Source of the DNA: Tuwongella immobilis
GTDB taxonomy: Bacteria; Planctomycetota; Planctomycetia; Gemmatales; Gemmataceae
DNA: 64,000 bases
Direction of reading: 5' to 3'
Assembly: GCF_901538355.1 (NCBI RefSeq)
Contig: NZ_LR593887.1
Coordinates: 3,634,920-3,698,919, forward strand
The notes under the pieces were generated by a model. It saw nothing but the letters and a program-made list of their open reading frames with translations. It did no database searches and was not told the DNA's origin. The position numbers and the translations under genes are program-made. Within the stretch, counting starts at the first letter, position 1. Each line of letters starts with the position of its first letter. This document shows positions 53,037 to 61,656 of this stretch, in pieces.

Positions 53037-54632
53037 ATGCGAATGAAGTGGCTGGCGATGGTGGCGTGCGTTCTCTCCTTCGGTAGCGGAGTCCGCGCCG
53101 AAGACAGCACCCAACCAACCGTGTTGGTCAAGATCAACTCCTTGGATCAGTGGATCAACAAGGCGAAGTATTTTGCTCAACTGGCCGATCAAGGCGATCA
53201 AGTCGAGCAATTCGAAGGGTTGATTCAGGCATTCAAGACCGAAAAAGGGATCTACGGCATCGACACCAGCCGCCCCATCGGTTTCGCGGCAAGCATCTCG
53301 GAAAATCCGACCGAAAGCCCGATTCTCGTCATGCTTCCCGTTGCGGATGAAGAATCCGTACTCGGCCTGCTGAAGCAATTTCGGCTGGAAGCCAAAAAGA
53401 ATGACGATGGCACGTATGTGCTGAGCATTCCGAATGTGCCGGTGGGAGTCTATTTCACCTTCGCACAAAAGTACCTGGTTGTGACCGCCCTGGAAGCCGG
53501 CAATCTGAGCGCCAAGAAACTGCCGGATATCGCCAAGCTGCTGGCTCTGCGTCCGCAAGATGCCATCAGCATGTCGCTGTTCATGGACCGCATCCCCGAT
53601 TCGATGATCGATCTGGTGATCGGACAACTCGAAGCCCGCGTTCCAGAAGAACCCGAAGGCGCGACCGAAGCCCAACGAAAGCTCAATAAGAAGATCCAAG
53701 AATACGGCCTGGCGGGCTTGAAACAGTTGCTCAGCGAAGGCAAAGAACTGACCGGAATCGTTTCGGTCGACGAAAAGACCGGCCTGATTGGACTCGAAGG
53801 CAGCTTCAGCGGTCGCCCGGGAACGAAGTTGGCCGAAGCCATCGCCGGCGCGAAATCGAGCGTCAGCAAGGTTGCTGGCAAATTTGTAGACATGAAGGCC
53901 TCGGCCAAGTCGATGACCTCCATGGCATTGCCCTCGAGCCTGCTGCCGGATCTTGGCAAAGTCGTGGATGAAGGCTTGGAACAACTGCTGAGCAGCTCCA
54001 CCGACCCCGGCTTGGAAATTGTCGCCCCGGTGTTGAAAGCGCTGGTTCCGACCATCAAAGCGGGTGTGATTGACAGCGGTTCCGCACTCACGATCGCGCC
54101 GGGCTCCAGCCAAGCGACGGCCATTTTCGCCGTCGGTGTGAAAGGCGGCAAGAACATTGAAAGCAAGATCAAAGCCGCCGTCGCTCAACTGCCGGAACAA
54201 CTGCAAAGCCGATTCAAGCTCGATTCGGGCAAGATTGGCTCGCTCAATCTGCACACGATCAGCACCGAAGGCGCGGATGCCGAATTCGCGGCCATGTTCG
54301 GCGATGGCCCGGTGACCCTGGGCGTGACCGATTCGATGATCGTGGTCGGAATTGGACCGGATGTCAAAACGCAATTGGGACTGTTCGAGAAATCGCCCGC
54401 CAAGGCGGTTGGCCTCTCGACCTCGTCGCTTCCGATCGACGGTTTCCTCGAAATCGCGGCCTCTCAAAGCAGCGATCCGGGCATGAAAGCCCGAGCAAAG
54501 GAACTGAAAGGGACGAAGTTGCCCAAGGGCGATCTCATGCAAGCCACGCTTGTCAGCGATGGGACTTCGCTGTCGGTGAAGTTCTTCGTCAACGGGTTTA
54601 TCGCAAAGCTCGGCACCACGTCATCGAAGTGA
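53037..54632 (+). CDS. Large secreted hypothetical protein
   Basis: A 531-residue exported protein of unknown function. The signal peptide MRMKWLAMVACVLSFGSGVRAED has a good cleavage site. The rest is an alpha/beta mixture with Lys/Glu/Ala-rich helices. Two halves look similar in layout, each with FA-KYLVVTA or VTDSMIVVGIG-like hydrophobic strands and a LPSSLLPD/LPIDGFLEIA block, suggesting an internal duplication. There is no Cys and no recognised motif. GGAG lies 6 bases before ATG 53037; the frame opens at 53001. Probably a planctomycete-restricted periplasmic protein. Confidence 0.75.
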   Translation: MRMKWLAMVACVLSFGSGVRAEDSTQPTVLVKINSLDQWINKAKYFAQLADQGDQVEQFEGLIQAFKTEKGIYGIDTSRPIGFAASISENPTESPILVMLPVADEESVLGLLKQFRLEAKKNDDGTYVLSIPNVPVGVYFTFAQKYLVVTALEAGNLSAKKLPDIAKLLALRPQDAISMSLFMDRIPDSMIDLVIGQLEARVPEEPEGATEAQRKLNKKIQEYGLAGLKQLLSEGKELTGIVSVDEKTGLIGLEGSFSGRPGTKLAEAIAGAKSSVSKVAGKFVDMKASAKSMTSMALPSSLLPDLGKVVDEGLEQLLSSSTDPGLEIVAPVLKALVPTIKAGVIDSGSALTIAPGSSQATAIFAVGVKGGKNIESKIKAAVAQLPEQLQSRFKLDSGKIGSLNLHTISTEGADAEFAAMFGDGPVTLGVTDSMIVVGIGPDVKTQLGLFEKSPAKAVGLSTSSLPIDGFLEIAASQSSDPGMKARAKELKGTKLPKGDLMQATLVSDGTSLSVKFFVNGFIAKLGTTSSK

Positions 54633-54669
54633 GCGTCACCCATTTCGACGGCCCCATCAGCTCGGCGAA

Positions 54670-54687
54670 TGATTCCGAATCACGGAA
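54670..54687. repeat. Palindromic intergenic element (copy B, inverted)
   Basis: An 18-base string, read on the minus strand as TTCCGTGATTCGGAATCA, is identical to copy A at 23301-23318. Both copies lie 11-40 bases after a plus-strand stop codon. Confidence 0.4.
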
Positions 54688-54737
54688 CTTTTCGCCGGGT
54701 TGATGGATCTCGAACGCGGTACACGATCAACGCAATC

Positions 54738-54772
54738 GGCCCCTGCATGAGAACCAATCGCATGCAGGGGCC
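54738..54772. terminator. Strong hairpin between convergent genes
   Basis: Perfect 12-base arms GGCCCCTGCATG (54738-54749) and CATGCAGGGGCC (54761-54772) flank an 11-base loop, between the ends of the secreted-protein gene and the rmlA-like gene. ATTTCG follows on the plus strand. Placement suggests a bidirectional transcription stop despite the weak T-run. Confidence 0.65.
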
Positions 54773-54807
54773 ATTTCGTGGATCGCGAGTGATCGTGCCC
54801 AGACAGC

Positions 54808-55539
54808 TCAATCGAACGATGGCGGTTGATCGCGAACCAGTTGATTGGCGTAATCCAGCGAATCGAGCGTCCCGGCGTCGGTCCAGTAGCCATCCAGCAC
54901 AGCGCTGCCCAGCCGACCTTGACGCAGGTAGTGATTGTTCACATCGGTGATTTCCAATTCGCCCCGCGCGCTCGGCTTGAGGGTTTTAATCACCTGGAAG
55001 ACATCCGGCGGGTAAATGTAGATCCCCACCACGGCGAAATCGCTCTTGGGCTTGGCCGGCTTTTCTTCGATGCTCAGCACGCGATCGCCGTCTAATTCCG
55101 CGACCCCGTATCGGCCCGGATCGGGCACTTGTTTGATGCCAATGAAGGCATCATTGGGCCGCTGATTGGCGATCTCCAGAATCGGTCGCAGCGAGGCCTG
55201 GAAGATGTTATCGCCCAGAATGACCACCGCCCGCGCTCCATGGCAGAATAATTCCGCCAGCCCGAGCGCTTGGGCAATCCCCCCTGCCTCGTCTTGCACG
55301 CGATAAGTCAGCGAGCAGCCATACGAGCCACCGGAGCCGAGGAGTTCGACGAAATCCCCCATGTGCTCCGTGCCGGAAACCAGCAGCACATCGCGGATTC
55401 CTGCCCCCACCAGCTTCTTGAGCGGGTGATACACCATCGGATACGGGCCAACTGGCAGCAAGTGCTTGTTGGTCACTTTGGTCAGTTCGCCCAGGCGAGT
55501 CCCTTTCCCGCCCGCCAGCACGACGCCGCGCGTTTCCAT
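54808..55539 (-). CDS. Glucose-1-phosphate thymidylyltransferase-like nucleotidyltransferase
   Basis: Activates a sugar 1-phosphate to an NDP-sugar, probably dTDP-glucose given its partner. The 243-residue protein has VVLAGGKGTRLGELT with the pyrophosphorylase signature, LLPVGPYPMVYHPL, VVILGDNIF with the metal-binding Asp, GVAELDGD, SIEEKPAKPKS and WTDAGTLDSL. It is about 45 residues shorter than RmlA of enteric bacteria because the C-terminal allosteric region is missing. It starts 31 bases after rmlB. Genes rmlC and rmlD are not in the window, so the end product may not be rhamnose. Confidence 0.87.
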   Translation of the reverse strand: METRGVVLAGGKGTRLGELTKVTNKHLLPVGPYPMVYHPLKKLVGAGIRDVLLVSGTEHMGDFVELLGSGGSYGCSLTYRVQDEAGGIAQALGLAELFCHGARAVVILGDNIFQASLRPILEIANQRPNDAFIGIKQVPDPGRYGVAELDGDRVLSIEEKPAKPKSDFAVVGIYIYPPDVFQVIKTLKPSARGELEITDVNNHYLRQGRLGSAVLDGYWTDAGTLDSLDYANQLVRDQPPSFD

Positions 55540-55570
55540 CGTCTCGGCTCCTTGTTCGGATCAGAATCCT

Positions 55571-56587
55571 TTAGCCAGCCCGACGACCGTACTGGCGCTC
55601 GTAGTAATTGCGATATTCCCCGGAGCGGATCGTCTCCACCCAGGCCGTGTTGGCTTGATACCAGGCAATGGTATCGCGCAGACCGTCTTCAAATGTCCAG
55701 CGTTGGGTCCAACCCAATTCTTGTTCGATCTTCGAGCAGTCAATCGCGTAGCGGCGATCATGCCCGGGTCGATCCGCGACATACCGAATCAGCGATTTCG
55801 GCTTGCCCAGCAGATCCAGCAGTGTGTGCGTCAATTCCAGGTTCGTTTTTTCGCAACGACCGCCGAGATTGTAGACCTCGCCAACGCGCCCCTTGCGCCA
55901 GACCAATTCCACCCCAGCGTTGTGATCCAGCACATGGATCCAATCGCGGATCTGCAATCCATCGCCGTAGACCGGCACGGATTCATCACGCATCAGATTG
56001 CTGATGAACAGCGGAATCAATTTTTCCGGGAATTGATACGGGCCGTAATTATTCGAGCATCGGGTGATGATCACCGGCGTGCCAAAGGTGTGGTGGTACG
56101 CCATGGCCAGCATATCCGAGGCCGCTTTGCTCGCGGAATAGGGCGAATTCGGGTGCAGTGGCGTCTCTTCGGTGAACAATCCGGTCGGTCCCAGACTGCC
56201 GTAGACTTCATCCGTCGAGACATGGACGTATCGGGAGATGTGGAATTCTCGCACCGCATCGAGCAAAATCTGCGTCCCCATCACATTCGTGCGAATGAAG
56301 GGGCCGGAGTCTTGGATGCTGCGATCGACGTGACTTTCGGCGGCGAAATGGATGACGCTATCCACATTTTGCGCCAACGCGGCACGCACGGCATCGCGGT
56401 TGGTGATATCGCCATGAATGAACTGGTATCGGGGATTCTTGGCGACATCTTCCAGATTGGCCAGATTCCCCGCATAGGTCAGGGCATCAAAGTTGATGAC
56501 CGACACCGATTCATCGCCAGCGAGCAGTTGCCGAATGAAATTGCTGCCGATGAATCCGCAACCGCCCGTGACTAGCACCCGCGACAT
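55571..56587 (-). CDS. rmlB: dTDP-glucose 4,6-dehydratase
   Basis: Converts dTDP-glucose to dTDP-4-keto-6-deoxyglucose. The 338-residue extended short-chain dehydrogenase has GGCGFIGSNFI for NAD, DALTYAGN, the catalytic TDEVYGS and the YSASK motif in SPYSASKAASDM, then NNYGPYQFPEKLIP and the substrate block GDGLQIRDWIHV. ATG 56587 has AAGGAAAG upstream; the frame opens at 56632. Transcribed with the following nucleotidyltransferase gene for cell-surface polysaccharide sugars. Confidence 0.95.
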   Translation of the reverse strand: MSRVLVTGGCGFIGSNFIRQLLAGDESVSVINFDALTYAGNLANLEDVAKNPRYQFIHGDITNRDAVRAALAQNVDSVIHFAAESHVDRSIQDSGPFIRTNVMGTQILLDAVREFHISRYVHVSTDEVYGSLGPTGLFTEETPLHPNSPYSASKAASDMLAMAYHHTFGTPVIITRCSNNYGPYQFPEKLIPLFISNLMRDESVPVYGDGLQIRDWIHVLDHNAGVELVWRKGRVGEVYNLGGRCEKTNLELTHTLLDLLGKPKSLIRYVADRPGHDRRYAIDCSKIEQELGWTQRWTFEDGLRDTIAWYQANTAWVETIRSGEYRNYYERQYGRRAG

Positions 56588-56722
56588 GGCTTTCCTTTCG
56601 CCCGAGTGGCATCCGTGTCGACGGCGGCGCATCCGCCGCCATGCGGTCTCTCCGCACGAAGCGGACGATACGCCGACACTGCCTCGGAGTCAAGGGCGAC
56701 CTGGATCGCCAGCCCTGTCAAG

Positions 56723-57901
56723 TTACCCCATCATCGCCGATTGACGCCGATCCCCACCTTGCAACCACTTTTGAATCTTCGCCAGGGTCTCAGGCCATTC
56801 ATCCGCCAATCGTTGCGCCACGAACGCATCGAACAGCAGATCGACCGATTCCGTCAAATGGCGAATCTGGGTGGCGCGTTCTTCGAGCGCGACTCGCGCA
56901 TCGGATTCCTCGATCGGCGGCATTTTGGCCGAACCAATCGCCAAAGTCTCCGCATGCAAGGTGAATTCATACTGCTCGTTATGCCGCACCAGCGTCAGCC
57001 CGGCCTTGCGTGGCATCTTACCGGATTGCACTGCTTTCTTCGCTTCGGGCAGTCGCGTTGGGCCTTCGCAGGTGATCGTCTCGTGCCCGGTCATCGCGCG
57101 GGGGCACTCCAGCACCAGCGTGCGCGCCATCATCACCACGGCCTCGGTGCCATCGCTCAACGGAATGGCATCGCCTTCGACTTCCAGCGTGTACCACAGC
57201 CACAACAGAAATTCGTTGCCCAAGAAATCGCGGCTGGTCTCATCCAATACCCAGGCCACATCTTGCGGCGAAATGCCCGGCACAAACACCGATGGCGAGG
57301 CATCATCCACACTGCGGGTCTGCTCGCGCACTTCGGACATGCGATAGGCTTGACGGCCGGCTGTGATCGCTTCGAAGCCGACGCCGAAGGTTTGTTGCCA
57401 AAGTGTCAACAATCGATCGACTTGGGCCAACGAGGTGACACCGAATAGCAGTTCGTTACTGAGTCGATCCCAGACCACGGGAATCAACTTTCGTTTGAGA
57501 TATCGACCATCGCGGGCCTCATCTTCGAGTCGTTCGCGGGCGGATTCTCGGGCTTCACGCTTCTGTTTGGCGCTGGCGTGGCCGCTGGGATTATTGGCCG
57601 ACAATGCTTGTAAATCGATGGCGTAGTACGCTTTCAGCAAATCGCTGGGCAACTTTTGCTGATCAATTCGCATAGCGATATGGAGCATGTCGTTGATGAT
57701 ATTTTTGGCGAGGTCGAACTTCACATCCAAGATGTGATCGCCCGCCGACCAGCCGATTTCAATGCCATCGGATGAGGCGATTCGTTGTCGTCCGGCTTGA
57801 TTGGCGGCAAGTTGATCGAGATGTTCTTCCCCGAACATCATCGGGGGCTGCCCGTGGAGTCGATAGCGAGCAAAGGTGACACGTCCGGAAAAAAATCCCA
57901 T
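56723..57901 (-). CDS. RdgC-like protein
   Basis: A 392-residue cytoplasmic protein that I match, with moderate confidence, to the RdgC family. RdgC is a ring-forming DNA-binding protein linked to recombination in proteobacteria. Resemblance lies in the N-terminal MGFFSGRVTFARYRL strand, the charged helix about 110-135 (KQKREARESARERLEDEARDG), LIPVVWDRLSNELLFGVTS and the conserved LLTLWQQTFGVGFEAI block, and the C-terminal MTGHETI-like region. It is longer than the ~300-residue RdgC of E. coli. The ATG at 57901 is followed directly by the family-like first strand. A 62-residue protein gene lies 115 bases upstream on the same strand. Confidence 0.55.
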   Translation of the reverse strand: MGFFSGRVTFARYRLHGQPPMMFGEEHLDQLAANQAGRQRIASSDGIEIGWSAGDHILDVKFDLAKNIINDMLHIAMRIDQQKLPSDLLKAYYAIDLQALSANNPSGHASAKQKREARESARERLEDEARDGRYLKRKLIPVVWDRLSNELLFGVTSLAQVDRLLTLWQQTFGVGFEAITAGRQAYRMSEVREQTRSVDDASPSVFVPGISPQDVAWVLDETSRDFLGNEFLLWLWYTLEVEGDAIPLSDGTEAVVMMARTLVLECPRAMTGHETITCEGPTRLPEAKKAVQSGKMPRKAGLTLVRHNEQYEFTLHAETLAIGSAKMPPIEESDARVALEERATQIRHLTESVDLLFDAFVAQRLADEWPETLAKIQKWLQGGDRRQSAMMG

Positions 57902-58016
57902 GGCAAGCCTCCTGCGGGTTGGCCACTTGCATCGGTATCAATGCAAGACGCGAAGCGGGGCATCCCGTCCCCACTTCGCGCCACAAGATCAACATCCTCG
58001 GGTGTCCGTCGTCGGG

Positions 58017-58205
58017 TCACTCGGTAGAAGTGGAATCCTCTCGGCATGCGTCGAGACGTTCCTGATCCTTGCGGCTCATTTCCTCCAGGATAATCGGATG
58101 CCAGTCGCCCGCACGATCAGACTGCGCGACATAATTCTCCCGCGCCCAACGCCGCAAACGCAATTCTTCGATAAAATCCACCGTTTCTACCAGCACACGC
58201 GACAT
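58017..58205 (-). CDS. Small hypothetical protein (62 residues)
   Basis: Sequence begins MSRVLVETVDFIEELRLRRW and ends with an acidic/charged tail. It looks like a compact helical protein with a WARENYVAQ and DWHPIILEEMSRKDQ segment. ATG 58205 has GGGAG 6 bases upstream, the main reason to accept so short a frame; the frame opens at 58247. I recognise no family. It precedes the RdgC-like gene on the same strand and may be co-transcribed. Confidence 0.62.
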   Translation of the reverse strand: MSRVLVETVDFIEELRLRRWARENYVAQSDRAGDWHPIILEEMSRKDQERLDACREDSTSTE

Positions 58206-58345
58206 ATTTCTCCCTTTCCGAGAAAATCGATTCAAGTCACTCGGCAATCCGCTGCCGACGATTTATCGGCTTGCAGAATGTTGACAAGCCGATTTTTCTC
58301 GGAATTCACCAATCGCTCTTGACAACTCGCTCGGCACATTCGTGA

Positions 58346-60424
58346 TTATCGAACCATCCACTTGACCATTTCACCCGGCGAAATGACCGCCGAATCGAGT
58401 CGCAGCGACGCTGGTTTGCCGCTCCACTCGTACATTTTTGGTAGGAGTCGTTCATCGATTCCGCCTTGGTGATTGCCGATCAGCAATTCGCCCGGCGCAC
58501 ACAACGCCAACACGCTGGTCATGCCACCGAATCGGAGCGCGCCGGGGAGCATCATCGGATCGTCGGTTTTGGTGATCTTTTCGAATTGGAATCCAGCCAG
58601 ATCCACCGCCGTGCGATCGACTGGATCCCGACTCACCGATTTGGCCAGCGCTGCGGCCACTCCCGAACGACCGATTCCAATCAAATTGACCGATTTGGTT
58701 CCCGGCAGTTTGTGGGCAATATGAATCGTTGCCAGCAAATCGCGGACATGCTCCGACAGCAGCGGTCGATTGTACCCGAAGGTATACCCCGCGAACTGCG
58801 GATCGACCGTGCGCTTCCCGGTGATTCGCGCTCCACCAACGCCAAGCGGATCGATCGCAATCACGGTCGCCTTGGCATTTAACAGCGCGATGACGGCGGG
58901 TGACAGATTTTCGCCTTCATACAGCCCCATTTTCCCACGCGGGTCGGCCCAGATCACCACGCGACCGTCCGTTTCTTTGCCGCGAATAATCATCGTCGGA
59001 ATATCGATATTCGCGCCTTTGCGAAGAATCGTGCCGGCTTGAATGCGTTCGCCAGCACGCCCCTCCAGTTCATCTTCCGCAACGAACAAGGCTTCGCCCG
59101 AAGTCGAATCGCCAACCATCACTTGGAATGCAGCCCCGATCACGCGACGGAATTCGGGCACGGATGCCACATCGTTCGGCAGCAATTTTGCGAGCGATGC
59201 CTGGTCGCGTGTCGTGAGAGTTTCCCGCAGTTGAGCGGCATTTTTGGCATCGGCAGGCACGGGATGCTTGGCATCGAACACCGACAATTCTTTGGGCGGA
59301 ATCGGCTCGAACGGCTGCTCCGCAACCGGGCCGGACTTCCCAAGCAGATGTTGATTCATCCAGGCGTACATCCGTTCGCGGGAAACCTGGTTGTAATTAT
59401 GCTCGAATTCGGGGTAGCACTTCGCATCCACCTTCGCTTCCGCACCATAGAGTCGATAGAGCGACTTGAGTTCCGGCAGCCCCTTCTTCTCAATGTCGAT
59501 CGTCCAATCGTTGGCTCCGGTCATGCCAAGCGGCTTCGGTGCGAACATCCCGGCAATTTCGACGTTCCCCGTATCCACCCGCAGGTACGAGCAATTTTCA
59601 CAAATGCAGCCCCCTTGCATCGCGGTGGAAACCATGACCGCCGGAAACGCCACACTGGGCCGATCATCGAGCGCCCCCAGCATGAAGGTCTGCGTCCCCC
59701 CGCCCGATGCCCCCGTCACGCCGATTTTCTCCGGATTCACCATCGGCAAACTGACCAGGAAATCAAGTGCCCGGATCGTATTCCAGGTTTGCAATCCCAT
59801 GAAATTCTGCAATCGCAATTCCGCTTGCGCATCCACGAATCCGGCCCGGTGGGGAATCAACTGGCTATCGGCGTACCCGACCATGTCGTAGTGGAACACC
59901 ACGCACCCCATGCGGGCCAACTGCGCACACCGGGCTTGGAGCGGATAGCGTGCCCCGGCCATGGTCTTTTCCGCTCCTTTGGCGATCTGCGCTTTGGCGG
60001 CTGTCTCCCCGGCATCGAAGAATCGCCCATTCGCCCAGTGACCATGCGGACAAAGCACCCCCGGCAGCTTTTCCCCCGACTTATGCGTCGGCACATACAG
60101 ATTTCCCGTGACATAGTGCCCCGGAAGACTGGCGAAATAGACTTTCTGCACGATATAGCCATCGCGAACGATGTCGCCATGAATCACCGGCTTCAACGGC
60201 GTCTTCTCCGGCATCGGCCAAAGATTCTGCGACACCAAGAGTTGCGTGCGCAGTTGTTCCCGTCGTTGATCCCAGGAATTTTTCGTTAGCGGCGGCGAGA
60301 ACGGAAAATAATCGTTGAGCGTTTTCAGATTGCCCCGACGGGTATCGCTCAGCTTCGGCTCGTCGGCAACCGCCCACGAAGCCAGTCCTGCGAGGATCAC
60401 CACGGGTATCCATCGTGCATTCAT
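58346..60424 (-). CDS. Secreted two-domain acetyl-xylan-esterase-like hydrolase
   Basis: A 692-residue exported alpha/beta hydrolase. The signal peptide ends WAVADE. The first domain (about 30-350) resembles acetyl-xylan esterase/dienelactone-hydrolase-like proteins, with PGVLCPHGHW, VVFHYDMVGYADS and the nucleophile GASGGG, Ser240; FEHNYNQVSRERMYAWM may supply the His. A second hydrolase-like domain (about 420-690) has AIDPLGVGGA and GIGRSG at 583-588, where Gly585 occupies the nucleophile place, so it is probably inactive. Divergent from the DUF1080 gene, fitting a glycan-processing locus. The substrate is unknown. Confidence 0.83.
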   Translation of the reverse strand: MNARWIPVVILAGLASWAVADEPKLSDTRRGNLKTLNDYFPFSPPLTKNSWDQRREQLRTQLLVSQNLWPMPEKTPLKPVIHGDIVRDGYIVQKVYFASLPGHYVTGNLYVPTHKSGEKLPGVLCPHGHWANGRFFDAGETAAKAQIAKGAEKTMAGARYPLQARCAQLARMGCVVFHYDMVGYADSQLIPHRAGFVDAQAELRLQNFMGLQTWNTIRALDFLVSLPMVNPEKIGVTGASGGGTQTFMLGALDDRPSVAFPAVMVSTAMQGGCICENCSYLRVDTGNVEIAGMFAPKPLGMTGANDWTIDIEKKGLPELKSLYRLYGAEAKVDAKCYPEFEHNYNQVSRERMYAWMNQHLLGKSGPVAEQPFEPIPPKELSVFDAKHPVPADAKNAAQLRETLTTRDQASLAKLLPNDVASVPEFRRVIGAAFQVMVGDSTSGEALFVAEDELEGRAGERIQAGTILRKGANIDIPTMIIRGKETDGRVVIWADPRGKMGLYEGENLSPAVIALLNAKATVIAIDPLGVGGARITGKRTVDPQFAGYTFGYNRPLLSEHVRDLLATIHIAHKLPGTKSVNLIGIGRSGVAAALAKSVSRDPVDRTAVDLAGFQFEKITKTDDPMMLPGALRFGGMTSVLALCAPGELLIGNHQGGIDERLLPKMYEWSGKPASLRLDSAVISPGEMVKWMVR

Positions 60425-60623
60425 CGGAAGATTCCATCGGTTGGGAAAATTGTCATCGTCGGAGAAGGACCAGCCTAATCCGACGAATGCATGTCGTCAA
60501 ACGAATCGTCGGCAGAATCGTGGACAAGAATTCCAAACTCCGTCCGTGACGATGCGCGGGTTTTCCGGTACGTTGCGGACAGTGAATCATGGCGTTCTCT
60601 CCCTGACAACGTAGGAATCTGGA
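60425..60623. promoter_or_regulatory. Divergent intergenic region esterase / DUF1080
   Basis: About 200 bases between divergent secreted-enzyme genes, which could share control. No clear promoter hexamers or operator found. Confidence 0.3.
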
Positions 60624-61565
60624 ATGTCTCGACATTCGCATCTGTTGGCCCTGCTCGCACTCCCGCTGCTTCTGGCGGCCAACACCCCGCAACCGTTGCA
60701 ATTGCTCGACGGCGAATCGACCTTCGGCTGGACTGTTAGCGGCACCGCATCGCTCGCATCCGGAAAATTGGTTCTCGGCCCAGGAAAGGCCGTCGCTCAG
60801 CACGATATCCGCCTGCCCAAGGGCGAAATCGTGCTGGTCTATTCGCTGCCCCGAGGCACCGCCACCGCCGATCAACAACCCCTGAAAGTCGGCGACCAAT
60901 TGACGCAATCTTGGGCATTTGCAGGCGGAAAACTTCGCCTCACAACCGGCGAAGATAGCCAACTCAGCATTCATTCGTTGACCTACACCCCCATCGCGGG
61001 CCAATCGTTATTCGATGGCAAATCACTCGCCGGCTGGACGGTGTTCCCGGATCGCAAATCGAAATTCACGGTCACACCCGAAGGCTGGCTGAATGTCATC
61101 GATGGGCCAGGCGACCTGCAAACCGTCGGGCAATGGGACGATTTTCTGTTTCAAACGGAATGCATCAGCAACGGGCAATGGTTGAATAGCGGCATCTTCT
61201 TCCGGGCGATTCCGGGACAATATCAGCAAGGCTACGAGGCTCAGATTCGCAATCAGTGGGTCGGGAACGATCGCAGCAAGCCGTTCGATTTTGGCACGGG
61301 GGCGATTTATCGACGGCAACCAGCCCGCAAGGTTGTCTCCACGGACAAGGAATGGTTCACGCTGACCATCGTGGCGGATGGAAATCACATCGCCACCTGG
61401 GTGAACGGCATCCAAGTCGCGGACTTTACCGATTCCCGGGCGACGGCGGCGAATGCTCGACAAGGGTCGAAAACCACGGCGGGGATTCTCAGCATTCAAG
61501 GCCATGATCCGACGACGGATCTGAGCTTCCGCAATCTGCGCGTCGTGCCGCTGAACGAAAAATAA
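60624..61565 (+). CDS. DUF1080 (3-keto-disaccharide hydrolase family) secreted protein
   Basis: A 313-residue exported protein. The signal peptide ends near LLAANT. The C-terminal ~185 residues are the DUF1080 domain, a concanavalin-like jelly roll, beginning QSLFDGKSLAGWTVF and continuing with LNSGIFFRAIPGQYQQGYEAQI and FTLTIVADGNHIATWVNG. The family includes 3-keto-disaccharide hydrolases. Residues about 25-125 hold a second, weaker copy of the opening motif (LLDGESTFGWTVSG). It is near Gfo/Idh/MocA and esterase genes, which suits stepwise sugar oxidation and cleavage. Confidence 0.87.
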   Translation: MSRHSHLLALLALPLLLAANTPQPLQLLDGESTFGWTVSGTASLASGKLVLGPGKAVAQHDIRLPKGEIVLVYSLPRGTATADQQPLKVGDQLTQSWAFAGGKLRLTTGEDSQLSIHSLTYTPIAGQSLFDGKSLAGWTVFPDRKSKFTVTPEGWLNVIDGPGDLQTVGQWDDFLFQTECISNGQWLNSGIFFRAIPGQYQQGYEAQIRNQWVGNDRSKPFDFGTGAIYRRQPARKVVSTDKEWFTLTIVADGNHIATWVNGIQVADFTDSRATAANARQGSKTTAGILSIQGHDPTTDLSFRNLRVVPLNEK

Positions 61566-61656
61566 TCGCGGATGGATCCCGAAACGAACCGATCCGCAGT
61601 CAACGGAAAAAATCCCGTGACTGCGGATCGTTCGCATTTCCAGATGCCGAAATCGC

